DNA of 64,000 bases from Sulfurospirillum sp. UCH001 (GTDB lineage Bacteria; Campylobacterota; Campylobacteria; Campylobacterales; Sulfurospirillaceae), in contig NZ_AP014723.1 of the NCBI RefSeq assembly GCF_001548035.1, positions 1,364,001 to 1,428,000 of the forward strand, read 5' to 3'. Below the pieces are notes generated by a model. The model made no database searches and was not told the DNA's origin. It was given only the letters and a program-made list of their open reading frames with translations. Positions 43,890 to 53,053 of the stretch are shown piece after piece. Each line of letters begins with the position of its first letter. Position 1 is the first letter of the stretch. The position numbers were made by a program, and so were the translations under genes.

Positions 43890-44839
43890 TGAAACTTAGC
43901 CTTTTAGCTCAAGCGATTTCGCTTGAATTTTCAGGTACCGATATGGAAGTCACCTCTTTTGCAACACTCAAAGAGGCGACTTCCTCGCAGATTGCTTTTT
44001 TTGAAAATCCTAAGTTTTTAGCTGATTTACAAGCAACACAAGCAGGAGTCGTGATTCTTTCTCCTGCTTATAAAGAGTATCTTCCAAAACATTCACAAGC
44101 ACTTTTAAGCGACAACCCTCATCTTAGTATGGCATATGCAAGCGCATTTTTTGCCAAAAAAGCTTTTGACACTTCAATCCCTGCAACTATTTCAGATAAA
44201 AGTTCAATCGCGCAAAATGTAGTTATTGGGAGCAATAGTATTGTAGAAGAGGGTGCTCACATTATGCCTAATGTCACCATTGGTGCAAATGTTCATATTG
44301 GCAAAAATGTCAAAATTTTCCCTAATGTCGTTATTTACGATGATGCCATTATAAAAGATGGATGCATCATTCAAGCAGGTGCCATTATAGGAAGCGATGG
44401 TTTTGGCTATGCGCATACAAAAATGGGTGAGCATATTAAAATACATCATAGTGGGAATGTCATTCTTGAAGAAGATGTTGAAGTTGGCTCTAACAGCACT
44501 ATAGATAGAGCTGTTTTTGGATCTACCATCATTAAAAAAGGGACAAAAATAGACAACCTTGTTCAAATCGGTCATAACTGTGAAATTGGACAAGCGTGTA
44601 TTTTAGTGGCACAAACAGGTATTTCGGGTTCAACAAAACTGGGCAGAAATGTTGTTATGGGTGGACAAAGCGCAACAGCTGGACATCTGGAAATTGGTGA
44701 TTTTGCAACCATTGCAGCACGTGGTGGAGTTTCAAAATCGATTGAAGGCGGTAAAATTTACGGCGGTTTCCCTCTTACTTTACAGAACGAGTGGTTAAAA
44801 ACGCAAGCAAAACTCGCAAAATTTTTTAAAAAGAATTAA
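43889..44839 (+). CDS. lpxD: UDP-3-O-acylglucosamine N-acyltransferase
   Basis: This left-handed beta-helix enzyme adds the second acyl chain in lipid A synthesis. Its 316 residues contain hexapeptide repeats between residues about 100 and 260, for example IVEEGAHIMPNVTIGANVHIG, and the catalytic-His region GSDGFGYAHTKMGEHIKI. The N-terminal uridine-binding domain and the C-terminal end with LQNEWLKTQAKLAKFF are normal. It starts at TAATG overlapping ilvH, so it is translationally coupled to branched-chain genes, an arrangement also common in this phylum. The substrate acyl length is not readable. Confidence 0.95.
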   Translation: MKLSLLAQAISLEFSGTDMEVTSFATLKEATSSQIAFFENPKFLADLQATQAGVVILSPAYKEYLPKHSQALLSDNPHLSMAYASAFFAKKAFDTSIPATISDKSSIAQNVVIGSNSIVEEGAHIMPNVTIGANVHIGKNVKIFPNVVIYDDAIIKDGCIIQAGAIIGSDGFGYAHTKMGEHIKIHHSGNVILEEDVEVGSNSTIDRAVFGSTIIKKGTKIDNLVQIGHNCEIGQACILVAQTGISGSTKLGRNVVMGGQSATAGHLEIGDFATIAARGGVSKSIEGGKIYGGFPLTLQNEWLKTQAKLAKFFKKN

Positions 44840-44851
44840 AAGGATTACGTC

Positions 44852-45097
44852 ATGGGCGGAAAAAATACAATACTCACAAAATTTCCATTAGCAGGAACAA
44901 AAAACGGAATGATTTCTGTTTCTCATTTGGAAGAACCCTATGGAAGTGGATCATTTCCTGTTGTAAGCATTGGTATTGCTTTGAAGAAAAATGGGGAAGA
45001 ACCAGATTGGAAAGCACATATTCCTTATGAAAATCTTGATGAACTCATTGCAGCACTTCAAGATGCAAAAGCACGTTTCGGAACAGAATCAAAATAA
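44852..45097 (+). CDS. Conserved hypothetical protein, 81 aa
   Basis: A soluble 81-residue protein that I do not recognise as having a defined fold. It has GGKNTILTKFPLAGTKNG at the start, a middle GSGSFPVVSIGIALKKNGEEPDW, and a helical C-terminus NLDELIAALQDAKARFG. A similar small protein follows lpxD in related species, to my memory, but the function is not known. AAAAGGATTACGTC gives a weak ribosome site before the ATG. It is the last gene before the terminator at 45109. No cysteine or histidine cluster suggests metal binding. Confidence 0.65.
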   Translation: MGGKNTILTKFPLAGTKNGMISVSHLEEPYGSGSFPVVSIGIALKKNGEEPDWKAHIPYENLDELIAALQDAKARFGTESK

Positions 45098-45108
45098 ATA
45101 CGTTTTAT

Positions 45109-45150
45109 GAGTTTTACATGTAAAACATACATGTAAAACTCATCTTTTTT
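45109..45150. terminator. Terminator between lpxD operon and the GltD-like gene
   Basis: GAGTTTTACATG (45109-45120) pairs perfectly with CATGTAAAACTC (45130-45141), followed by ATCTTTTTTTA. It should stop plus-strand transcription and also lies at the 3' end of the minus-strand gene. Confidence 0.8.
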
Positions 45151-46346
45151 TATAGTGTACCTACATATTCTTCAATAGCAGTAGCAACTCGCTTTGAAAA
45201 GGCTACCGCTTCTACAACGGTTCTTGCACCAGTAACAACATCGCCTGAAGCAAATACACCTTCCATCGTGGTACGTCCACTTTCGTCTGTTATAACTAAA
45301 CCTTTACCGTCTACTTCAATTTGACGTGCAGATTGTACGATATTATTATTTGGACTTTGACTGATAGCGACTAAAATAGAGTCTGCTTCTAAAAGACCTA
45401 CTTCTTCACTTCCGTCAGTACAACTATATTTAACGCCTTCTTCGGTGATCTCAAGCGGTTGTTTATAGAGTTCAAATTTTACACCATCGATCTTAGCACA
45501 TTCGATCTCATGTTTGGAAGCAGGCATATCATCCATACCTTTACGGTACATTATAATCACTTCTTTTGCATGATGACGTACAGCGGTTCGAGCAACATCC
45601 ATTGCCACATTACCAGCACCTAGGATAACGACACGTTTTCCCAATTGATAAACATCCGGGCTTTTGAGATAATCGATCGCAAAATGAACATGTCCTAGAC
45701 TCTCACCTTTGATACCAAGTTTTTTCGGTGCCCAAACGCCCGTACCAATAAATACAGCTTTGAAATCATCGCGGAATAGATCACCAACGGTGATATTTTT
45801 GCCAATGGTAATATTAGGACGAATTGTTACATCTAATTGTCGTAATTTACTCTCAATCGTATCGAGTATCTCTTTATTCAATCTAAAATCGGGTATACCG
45901 TAACGAAGTACGCCTCCAATTTTATCGTGAGCATCGTACATTGTTATTTCATATCCTTTAGAAGCAAGAATAACAGCTAATGCAATACCCGCAGGGCCAC
46001 TACCGATAATAGCAACTTTATGACCATTTTTGGTTGGTTTTTCAAATTGAACGTCATGGATATACAAATCGGAAATATAGTTCTCAATGCTTCCTACACT
46101 AACTGCTGTTCCTTTTTTAGTGAGAATACAATGACCTTCACAATGTTTTTCATGTGGGCATACCATAGAACAGATAACAGAAAGAGGATTGTTCTCAAAA
46201 AGCATTTTTCCTGCTTCTTTAATATCACCTGCCAAAAAAAGGCGAATCATCTCAGGGATAGGTGTACCTACAGGACATCCTGTACGACATGATGGCTTTT
46301 TACAGCCTAAGCAAGTTTTTGCAAGTGTGATGACATATTTATTCAT
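45150..46346 (-). CDS. GltD-like NAD(P)-dependent flavin/Fe-S oxidoreductase
   Basis: A 398-residue protein of the glutamate synthase small-subunit family. Two cysteine clusters at the start (CLGCKKPSCRTGCPVG and CSMVCPHEKHCEGHC) bind 4Fe-4S centres. FAD binding is in VAIIGSGPAGIALAV and the pyridine motif in VVILGAGNVAMDVART; ASGDVVTGARTVVEAV gives the FAD end. No large glutamate synthase subunit is near, so it may be a stand-alone electron transfer module, such as the alpha subunit of NfnAB-type or sudA-like enzymes. It follows the aminotransferase gene by 117 bases, with its own likely promoter. Confidence 0.85.
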   Translation of the reverse strand: MNKYVITLAKTCLGCKKPSCRTGCPVGTPIPEMIRLFLAGDIKEAGKMLFENNPLSVICSMVCPHEKHCEGHCILTKKGTAVSVGSIENYISDLYIHDVQFEKPTKNGHKVAIIGSGPAGIALAVILASKGYEITMYDAHDKIGGVLRYGIPDFRLNKEILDTIESKLRQLDVTIRPNITIGKNITVGDLFRDDFKAVFIGTGVWAPKKLGIKGESLGHVHFAIDYLKSPDVYQLGKRVVILGAGNVAMDVARTAVRHHAKEVIIMYRKGMDDMPASKHEIECAKIDGVKFELYKQPLEITEEGVKYSCTDGSEEVGLLEADSILVAISQSPNNNIVQSARQIEVDGKGLVITDESGRTTMEGVFASGDVVTGARTVVEAVAFSKRVATAIEEYVGTL

Positions 46347-46433
46347 TTGTCTTTAAGCCTTTATCAATATATGTAAAAATAATGTCAGAATTGTACCAAA
46401 ACTGTATGACTTTTGTAGAATTTTTTAGAAGAG

Positions 46434-46456
46434 AAGGGCATTTTAAAAATGCCCTT
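46434..46456 (-). terminator. Hairpin after the aminotransferase gene
   Basis: AAGGGCATTTT (46434-46444) pairs perfectly with AAAATGCCCTT (46446-46456), so the arms are nearly continuous. It lies just after the end of the minus-strand gene at 46464. A clear U-run is lacking on that strand. Confidence 0.5.
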
Positions 46457-46463
46457 GTAAACA

Positions 46464-47633
46464 TTACTTGTAGTTTTCAACAAACGTACGAATACGTTCA
46501 ATTCCATCTTTAATGGTTTTATCATCTGTTGCAAAAGAGAGTCTGAAGTAACCATCACTTCCAAAGCCAAGACCAGGAACCACCGCTACACCAGTCTCTT
46601 CTAGAAGTTTTGAACAAAACTTCATTGAATCTTCTTCAACTGCTTTGATATTCACATAAAGGTAGAAAGCACCTTCTGGTTTCATGACTGAGAGGCCTTT
46701 GATGTTATTGAGCAATTCATAAGCCATATTGCGACGTCTCTCAAATGCTACGCGCATTGCTTCAATATCTTCATCCACAAGACCATTCAATGCTGGAAGT
46801 GCCGCTTTTTGAGTAATTGTGTTGATATTAGAAGTACTTTGTCCTTGTAAGTCAACAATCGCATCTACAATCTCTTTAATAGGACATGCTAAATAACCAA
46901 AACGCCAGCCTGGCATAGCAACTGATTTACTTAGTCCATTTACAGTAATGGTACGATTGTACATATCTTCGCTAATCGAAGCAACTGAGGTGAATTTTAA
47001 GTTATCAAATAAAATCTTTTCATACATCTCATCTGAAACAACTAAGATCTTTGTTCCTTTAAGAACTTCCGCTAAACCTTCAAGTTCAGCCTTTGAATAA
47101 ACTGATCCTGTTGGATTTGATGGAGTATTAAAAAGAAGGACTTTTGTTTTAGGCGTGATAGCTGCTTTTAGTTGTGCAGGCGTAATTTTAAAACCTGTTG
47201 ATTCATCTGTCTCAATATAAACAGGAGTACCACCAGAATATTTTACAATTTCAGGATACGTAACCCAATATGGAGAAGGGATAATGACTTCATCACCTTC
47301 ATCAATAATCGCTTGAAAAATGTTAAACAATGAGTGTTTAGCACCAACATTGACAACGATTTGTGAAGGTTTGTAATCGAGGTTATTTTCACGCTTAAGT
47401 TTTCCAGCAACTGCTTTAAGAACTTCGGGTGTACCTGCTACAGCAGTATATTTTGAGCAGCCTTCTTGAATGGCTGTAATAGCAGCATCTTTAACACGTT
47501 GTGGTGTGTCAAAATCTGGCTCACCAGCAGAAAAGCTAAGAATGTCTCTTCCTTGAGCTTTAAGATCTCTTGCTAAAGCAGTAATTGCTAAAGTCAAAGA
47601 GGGTGATAACACTTGGATTCTTTGTGATAGCAT
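46464..47633 (-). CDS. aspC: Aspartate aminotransferase (class I, PLP)
   Basis: A 389-residue class I aminotransferase of the Ib type, converting aspartate and 2-oxoglutarate to oxaloacetate and glutamate. Typical blocks are SFSAGEPDFDTP, NVGAKHSLFNIFQA, NTPSNPTGSVYS, the PLP lysine Lys236 in NGLSKSVAMPGWRFGY and the C-terminal RLSFATDD. Some members also act on prephenate or aromatic 2-oxo acids, which cannot be excluded. A TATAAT on the minus strand at 47669-47664 likely drives it. The gene is the first of the 3' group after the speA-cysE run. Confidence 0.9.
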   Translation of the reverse strand: MLSQRIQVLSPSLTLAITALARDLKAQGRDILSFSAGEPDFDTPQRVKDAAITAIQEGCSKYTAVAGTPEVLKAVAGKLKRENNLDYKPSQIVVNVGAKHSLFNIFQAIIDEGDEVIIPSPYWVTYPEIVKYSGGTPVYIETDESTGFKITPAQLKAAITPKTKVLLFNTPSNPTGSVYSKAELEGLAEVLKGTKILVVSDEMYEKILFDNLKFTSVASISEDMYNRTITVNGLSKSVAMPGWRFGYLACPIKEIVDAIVDLQGQSTSNINTITQKAALPALNGLVDEDIEAMRVAFERRRNMAYELLNNIKGLSVMKPEGAFYLYVNIKAVEEDSMKFCSKLLEETGVAVVPGLGFGSDGYFRLSFATDDKTIKDGIERIRTFVENYK

Positions 47634-47663
47634 GAAACTTTCCCCTATAAAAATATCGTGCAG

Positions 47664-47669
47664 ATTATA
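47664..47669 (-). promoter_or_regulatory. Candidate -10 box for the aminotransferase gene
   Basis: ATTATA on the plus strand is TATAAT on the minus strand, about 30 bases upstream of the ATG at 47633. Confidence 0.5.
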
Positions 47670-47702
47670 GCGAAAAATTAATCATTTCTTCCCAAAAAAT
47701 AT

Positions 47703-48416
47703 TTATTCTTTGACCGATTCAAGGTAGCATTTATAAATAGCTTCTAGTTCATCATCTTTGATTTTCAGATCTTTATTGGTTGCCAATACTGCTTCTTCCA
47801 AAATCTTAATACGTTTAAACATATAGATAAAAAGCTCTTTATTGATATCAGGAAGTTTATTGTGTGCCATTGGGCTTTTATCACGCCCTTTTTCGATAAT
47901 ACGAGCAGGAATTCCAACTGCAGTAGAATCATCAGGAATGCTTTTAACCACAACAGAATTAGAACCAATACGGCAATTCTCACCAATGGTAATATCGCCC
48001 AAAACTTTTGCGCCAGAACCGATAACCGTATGATTTTTGATGGTAGGATGACGCTTCACACCACGCTCTAGGCTCACACCACCGAGAGTTACCCCTTGGT
48101 AAATTAAAACATCATCACCTACAATGGCAGTTTCACCAATAACAACACCAAAAGCATGATCAAAAAAAACTCGACGACCAATGGTACATGCTGGATGAAT
48201 ATCTATGTTAGTAATAATTTGTGAAATGCCCATAATAGCGCGTGCAAGGGTTTTGAAGCCCTTGACGTGTAATGCATGAGCAATACGATAATTTACCAGT
48301 GCCCAAACACCTGGGTAATTAAAAAAAAGCTCTATTTTCGAGTTAATTGCAGGATCATTCAAAATAGGCTGTGAAAAATCCTCTTTAATTTGTGCCCATA
48401 ACGAAATATCACTCAT
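47703..48416 (-). CDS. cysE: Serine O-acetyltransferase
   Basis: This enzyme makes O-acetylserine, the carbon skeleton for cysteine. The N-terminal helical part (SLWAQIKEDFSQPILNDPAINSK) and the hexapeptide beta-helix domain (DIHPACTIGRRVFFDHAFG, then GDDVLIYQGVTLGG and IGENCRIGSNSVV) match CysE. The catalytic His is in the FFDHAFG segment. I use the ATG at 48416, giving 237 residues; the ATG at 48434 gives six more. Both lie inside the end of speA, so the genes are coupled. The tail beyond the helix (about 60 residues) is helical and could bind cysteine synthase. Confidence 0.92.
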   Translation of the reverse strand: MSDISLWAQIKEDFSQPILNDPAINSKIELFFNYPGVWALVNYRIAHALHVKGFKTLARAIMGISQIITNIDIHPACTIGRRVFFDHAFGVVIGETAIVGDDVLIYQGVTLGGVSLERGVKRHPTIKNHTVIGSGAKVLGDITIGENCRIGSNSVVVKSIPDDSTAVGIPARIIEKGRDKSPMAHNKLPDINKELFIYMFKRIKILEEAVLATNKDLKIKDDELEAIYKCYLESVKE

Positions 48417-50259
48417 GTGCGATAGTGTCCTCATTATTGATAGTTTTCAAATAACCATTGTCATTTAAGAAAAGATAGATCTCACCTAAAATATATTTTT
48501 TCTCTTTGTCACTGATAATATCTGATGCCTCGATACGTTCATTAAGGTTCTCTTGTACCTCACGAATATCATAGTCAAGATCTTCTAAAATATCACTAAT
48601 ACTTTGGGATTCAAGCATATTTTCAATCTTATAGCCATCATCATCAATGATAATCGTAGCTTCTGTTGGATGTGTAAAGAGGTTGTGTTTCATACCCAAT
48701 ACTTCCTGATAAGCTCCAACTAAGAAAAAGCCCAAGAAATAGTCACGGTTTTTAATGTCCACATCATGTAAGAAGAGAGGAGTCTCTGTATTAAACCCTA
48801 TCTCTCCATCACTATCACACGTAATATCCCATAATGAAGCAGAACGTGTTGGTACTTCATCTAAACGATCCAGTGGCATAACAGGAAACGTTTGTCCAAT
48901 GCCCCAAAAATCAGGCAAACTTTGGAAGAGTGAGAAGTTAACCAAATAGCGTTCTTGCACACGATCTTGAATATCTAAAATCTCGCTAAATTTTTTATCT
49001 GCAACAAGTCCAACGGCTTTTTTAATAATAAGATTGACTAAAATCTCCGTATTAGAGCGATCTTGTAAATCAATATAACCCAAATCAAAAAGAGTGAGTA
49101 ATGATTCCATATGATCAATACTATCGTGTAAGAACTCTAAAGCATTTTTACGGTTCATTGTGCCAAGAAGGTCATACAACTCTTGAACCAATGGAGGATT
49201 TTTCTCTTTTAAACGTAATTTCAAGTCAGTATATTCTTGTGAGAAAAGCTCTAAAACAGGCGCTATCAATACGGCATGATGCGCAGCGACAAAACGACCT
49301 GATTCGATAAAAATATCAGGTTCATGAACGCCTTTTTGAGTTGCAATGTCTTTAAGTAAATAAACAACGTCGTTAGCATACTCGCTTAGGGTATAGTTTT
49401 TATGCAGTGTCGTTTTATGTTGAGAATACTCAACCGCCAAACCACCACCAAGATTAATGGCTCTAAGGTTTGTTGCACCCATGCGGCAAAGCTCAGCATA
49501 AATATTTCCAGCTTCACGAAGTGCTTTTTTAAGAGGTGCGATATCTGTAATTTGTGAGCCAATATGAAAGTGAATCATCGTAAATTTATCAAGTAAATTA
49601 GCATCTTTAATCATATTTACGGCTTCTAAAAGCTCTGTGGATGTCAAACCAAACTTGGAGTTAATACCACCACTTTTTGCCCAAATACCAATACCTGAAC
49701 TATGCAGACGAATACGTAAGCCAATATTTGGTACGCAACCAAAACGATCTTTTGCGATGGAAATAATGCTCTCAAGCTCATTAAGACCTTCAATCGTTAA
49801 GGTTATATCGTGCCCCATTTCTGCAGCAATAAAGCCTAATGAAATCATCTCATTGTCTTTAAAACCATTAACCGTAATAGGAGAACCTGGATTATTGTAC
49901 GCCATTGCTAAAATTAGCTCTGCTTTACTACCTGCTTCAAGTCCATAATGATATTTTTGGCCTAAAGAAACAAGATTTTTTACAAAATTAGGGAATTGAT
50001 TGACTTTGAGAGGATAAACCGCACTAAAGTTACCTTCATATCCAAACTCTCTTTTCGCATCAGCAAAACTCTTATAAATCATACGGATCTGTTTTTGAAT
50101 CAAGTGAGGAAATCTCAAAAGAATAGGACCACGAATACCGTCTTTGCGTATTTGTTGTATGATCTCTATTAAAGAAGGCTCGCAGCCTATGTTAACTTTT
50201 ACTTTACCATCTTCGATAAAAAAGTTATCGTTCCCCCAGGTTTTAATTCCGTAATCCAA
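48409..50259 (-). CDS. speA: Biosynthetic arginine decarboxylase
   Basis: This PLP enzyme of fold type III converts arginine to agmatine, an early step to putrescine and spermidine. The 616-residue length matches SpeA (about 630-660). The PLP lysine is Lys85 in AVYPLKVNQF; further blocks are YHYGLEAGSKAEL, ITVNGFKDNE, FHIGSQITD, NLGGGLAVEYS and ESGRFVAAHHAV. In this phylum the decarboxylated agmatine route to spermidine is an expected pathway, though the other genes are not in the window. It follows hisS by 11 bases and overlaps cysE by eight bases. Confidence 0.95.
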   Translation of the reverse strand: MDYGIKTWGNDNFFIEDGKVKVNIGCEPSLIEIIQQIRKDGIRGPILLRFPHLIQKQIRMIYKSFADAKREFGYEGNFSAVYPLKVNQFPNFVKNLVSLGQKYHYGLEAGSKAELILAMAYNNPGSPITVNGFKDNEMISLGFIAAEMGHDITLTIEGLNELESIISIAKDRFGCVPNIGLRIRLHSSGIGIWAKSGGINSKFGLTSTELLEAVNMIKDANLLDKFTMIHFHIGSQITDIAPLKKALREAGNIYAELCRMGATNLRAINLGGGLAVEYSQHKTTLHKNYTLSEYANDVVYLLKDIATQKGVHEPDIFIESGRFVAAHHAVLIAPVLELFSQEYTDLKLRLKEKNPPLVQELYDLLGTMNRKNALEFLHDSIDHMESLLTLFDLGYIDLQDRSNTEILVNLIIKKAVGLVADKKFSEILDIQDRVQERYLVNFSLFQSLPDFWGIGQTFPVMPLDRLDEVPTRSASLWDITCDSDGEIGFNTETPLFLHDVDIKNRDYFLGFFLVGAYQEVLGMKHNLFTHPTEATIIIDDDGYKIENMLESQSISDILEDLDYDIREVQENLNERIEASDIISDKEKKYILGEIYLFLNDNGYLKTINNEDTIAHE

Positions 50260-50270
50260 TGTTTTGCTCC

Positions 50271-51479
50271 TTAAAAATGCGCTATATTAATAATTTTTTC
50301 TTCTTTAGTTTCTAGGTCTTTTACCCAAACTGTTTGATTTGAAAGTTCATCTTCCCCAACACATACACAAAATTTTACATTATTTTTATCAGCATTTTTG
50401 AGATGATTTTTGAGAGACTTTGCATCATAATCCGTTAAAACTTTTGCTAATTGGCGTTTACGATCAACAAGATCAAATACGACATCTAAAGCTTCATCGC
50501 ATAATGCACCAATATAATAACCTTCACGCCCAATTTCAGGCATTTTTACCAAATCCATCAAGCGTTCAATTCCCATTGCAAAACCAATACCAGGTGTCGG
50601 TTTGCCATCTAAAAATTCTACTAAACGATCGTAACGTCCACCACCTGCAATGGCACTTTGTGCACCGATTTCATTGCTTACAAATTCAAAAGCTGTTTTG
50701 GAGTAATAATCTAATCCACGAACCAGTTTTGGATTGACAGTATAGGAAACACTAAACTGATCTAAAATCCCTTTTAATGTAGCAAAATCCTCTTTACACG
50801 ATGCGCATAAATGATCTACAATGAGTGGAGCATCAGCCAACAATGTCTTACAGTGTTCGTTCTTACAATCAAGCACACGAATAGGATTAGTTAGTTTTCT
50901 TCTTTCGCAATCTTCACATAAACCTTCACGTGTCTCTAAAAACTTTACAAGTGTTGTACGATACTGTGGCATACATGCTGGGCAACCAAGAGAATTGATT
51001 TCCAAACTATACCCAATACCTAAAGCATCAAAGATCGCTCTAAGCATTAAAATAATCGTAGCATCTTCTCTAACATCACTCTCGCCAAAACTCTCTACAC
51101 CAAATTGATGGAATTGACGTAAACGACCTTTTTGCGGTCTTTCATAACGAAACATCGGACCATGATAAAAAAAGCGTCTATTGCCACCAGCTTTATCAAA
51201 TTTTTGTTGAATAAACGCTCTTACAACACCCGCCGTACCTTCAGGACGCAAACAGACATCATTTTCACCTTTATCGATGAATTGATACATCTCTTTACCC
51301 ACAATGTCACTGCTTTCGCCTACACTGCGTTTAAAAAGCGCTGTCTCTTCTAAAATAGGCGTTTCAATAAATGAAAATCCGTAATTTTGTGCAATACGAG
51401 TGCACGTCTCAATAATATGCTGATAGATTTCACTGTGTGGAGAGAGAGTATCTTTCATTCCACGTAATGCATTAATCAT
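50271..51479 (-). CDS. hisS: Histidyl-tRNA synthetase
   Basis: A 402-residue class II aminoacyl-tRNA synthetase that charges tRNA-His. It begins INALRGMKDTLSPHSEIYQH, has motif 2 MFRYERPQKGRLRQFHQFG and the HisRS signature LVRGLDYYSKTAFEFV, then GGGRYDRLVEFL and GIGFAMGIERL (motif 3). Four cysteine-containing pairs at CEDCERRKLTNPIRVLDCK and in HLCASCKED form a probable zinc site between these, which is also known in some HisRS. It overlaps tmk by eight bases. Length is normal. Confidence 0.96.
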   Translation of the reverse strand: MINALRGMKDTLSPHSEIYQHIIETCTRIAQNYGFSFIETPILEETALFKRSVGESSDIVGKEMYQFIDKGENDVCLRPEGTAGVVRAFIQQKFDKAGGNRRFFYHGPMFRYERPQKGRLRQFHQFGVESFGESDVREDATIILMLRAIFDALGIGYSLEINSLGCPACMPQYRTTLVKFLETREGLCEDCERRKLTNPIRVLDCKNEHCKTLLADAPLIVDHLCASCKEDFATLKGILDQFSVSYTVNPKLVRGLDYYSKTAFEFVSNEIGAQSAIAGGGRYDRLVEFLDGKPTPGIGFAMGIERLMDLVKMPEIGREGYYIGALCDEALDVVFDLVDRKRQLAKVLTDYDAKSLKNHLKNADKNNVKFCVCVGEDELSNQTVWVKDLETKEEKIINIAHF

Positions 51480-52056
51480 TTAAAAATTCCTCAATTCGTG
51501 TATAAATTGTTTCAATATCTAATGAAGCATCGACTTCTAAAACCTGAATCGGTAAGGTCTTAACAACGCGACGCATTATATCTTGAATACGTAACAAATA
51601 GCTTACACCACGTTCTTCAATCACATCATGTTCTTTATTTCCAAGTCGCGATTTTATAAGTGCTTCATTCGTTAAAAAAAGAACAATTTTTTCGGGGTAA
51701 GACTCTTCAAGTGCTAAACAATTCATTTGCAATAAAAATTCACCATCAATATCGCTGTGATTGGCGCACGCATAGGCAATACCTGATAAAAAACCACGAT
51801 CACTTATGACTAAACGCTCATGTCGTGCAGGTTTTACAACCGTATCGTAGTGCAATGCACGATCCGCTAAAAATAAAAAAAGCTCCGCATTAAAAGAGCT
51901 TTTAAGCTCGCCACCTAAAAGCATCTCACGAAATTTAAGACCAGTGGGTGTGCCACCAGGCTCTTTGGTTGCTAAAACATTTTTATGACGTTCGGCAAAA
52001 AGTGCAGCTTGTGTGCTTTTGCCTGTCGTATCAATTCCTTCGAAAATCACATACAT
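51472..52056 (-). CDS. tmk: Thymidylate kinase
   Basis: This 194-residue P-loop kinase phosphorylates dTMP to dTDP for DNA synthesis. The start is MYVIFEGIDTTGKSTQAA, which includes the P-loop; other features are the DRx motif in LVISDRGFLSGIAYA and the lid region, though the typical basic lid is replaced by SRLGNKEHDVIEERG. It overlaps coaD by ten bases at the start and hisS by eight at the end. All catalytic features for dTMP kinase seem present. The C-terminal part is slightly short compared with E. coli Tmk (213). Confidence 0.94.
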   Translation of the reverse strand: MYVIFEGIDTTGKSTQAALFAERHKNVLATKEPGGTPTGLKFREMLLGGELKSSFNAELFLFLADRALHYDTVVKPARHERLVISDRGFLSGIAYACANHSDIDGEFLLQMNCLALEESYPEKIVLFLTNEALIKSRLGNKEHDVIEERGVSYLLRIQDIMRRVVKTLPIQVLEVDASLDIETIYTRIEEFLND

Positions 52057-52529
52057 GTAAATCTACTTTGTAAATAAGGTAAAACAGCACATGGTACGAG
52101 ATGAGAAACATCACCACCATGTTTTGCGATAGAACGCACTACAGATGAGCTAATAAACGCATTTTTAAGGCTTGGCATAAGATAAACCGTCTCAATCTCA
52201 CTCCATAAAGAGGCATTCGCATAGCCCATTTGAAGCTCAAACTCAAAGTCACTTACCGCCCTAAGACCTCTAATCATGACACGAATATTTTTCTCTTTAG
52301 AAAAATTCACCAAAAGATTATCGAAAGGCTCAACTTCAACCCCATCAATATCTGCAATGGCCGCTTGGACCATCTCAACACGTGTTTTTATATCAAACAT
52401 AGGACGTTTTTCTTCTGAAATCGCAACGGCAACCAAAACTCTGTCAAAAAGCTTTTTTGCACGCTTGATAACATCCATATGCCCATTGGTAATAGGATCA
52501 AAAGTCCCTGGATAAATGGCAACTCTCAT
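52047..52529 (-). CDS. coaD: Phosphopantetheine adenylyltransferase
   Basis: This enzyme transfers AMP to 4'-phosphopantetheine in coenzyme A synthesis. It begins MRVAIYPGTFDPITNGHMDVIKRA, with the nucleotidyltransferase T/HxGH motif in NGHMD, and ends with the ISSSVVRSIAKHGGDVSHLV segment that is typical of CoaD. I start at 52529, because the ATG forms an ATGA overlap with the ubiX stop; an earlier in-frame ATG at 52541 is without merit. The 160 residues are the standard length. It is in the run flgA, ubiX, coaD, tmk, hisS. Confidence 0.95.
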   Translation of the reverse strand: MRVAIYPGTFDPITNGHMDVIKRAKKLFDRVLVAVAISEEKRPMFDIKTRVEMVQAAIADIDGVEVEPFDNLLVNFSKEKNIRVMIRGLRAVSDFEFELQMGYANASLWSEIETVYLMPSLKNAFISSSVVRSIAKHGGDVSHLVPCAVLPYLQSRFTCM

Positions 52530-53053
52530 GCTCCCTCCCAACGTTGAAAAAGATTATGTTCGATTCCTAGAAGATCGAACCACTTACCAATTAAAAAATT
52601 CTCCATATCTTCAAGGGTCCCAGCCTTCGCATAATAGCCCATAACGGGTGGTGCAATATGTATGCCTAGCTGTGAGAGCTTTAACATGTTTTCTAGCGCA
52701 ATAGCAGAAAAAGGCATTTCACGAGGAGCAAGAAGAAGAGGGCGTTTTTCTTTTATCATCACAGCAGCAGTACGCGTTAAAAGGTTATCTGCAATCCCAT
52801 GAGTAATCTTAGCCAACGTATTCATACTACAAGGAATGATCGCCATAGCATCTGTTTTAAAAGAACCCGAAGCTGTCACAGCTCCAATATTTTCATCATC
52901 AAGTAAAAACGTATTGGACTCTTTTTCAAAAACGATTTTTGCATGATCTGAAACGATAATGTATTTTTCGATTTCTTTTGGGAGTGCTTTAATAAAAGAA
53001 AGACCAAGTTCTACACCACTAGCACCACTAATGCCAACAATGATGCGCTTCAT
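52526..53053 (-). CDS. ubiX: Flavin prenyltransferase UbiX
   Basis: This 175-residue protein prenylates FMN to the cofactor used by UbiD-type decarboxylases. Its start RIIVGISGASGVELGLSFI contains the FMN phosphate-binding loop; other blocks are PCSMNTLAKITHGIADNLLTRTAAVMIKE and REMPFSAIALENML. Length is slightly below E. coli UbiX (189). In this phylum UbiX serves menaquinone or futalosine pathway decarboxylases. The stop TGA overlaps the ATG of coaD and its start overlaps the end of flgA by four bases. Confidence 0.94.
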   Translation of the reverse strand: MKRIIVGISGASGVELGLSFIKALPKEIEKYIIVSDHAKIVFEKESNTFLLDDENIGAVTASGSFKTDAMAIIPCSMNTLAKITHGIADNLLTRTAAVMIKEKRPLLLAPREMPFSAIALENMLKLSQLGIHIAPPVMGYYAKAGTLEDMENFLIGKWFDLLGIEHNLFQRWEGA

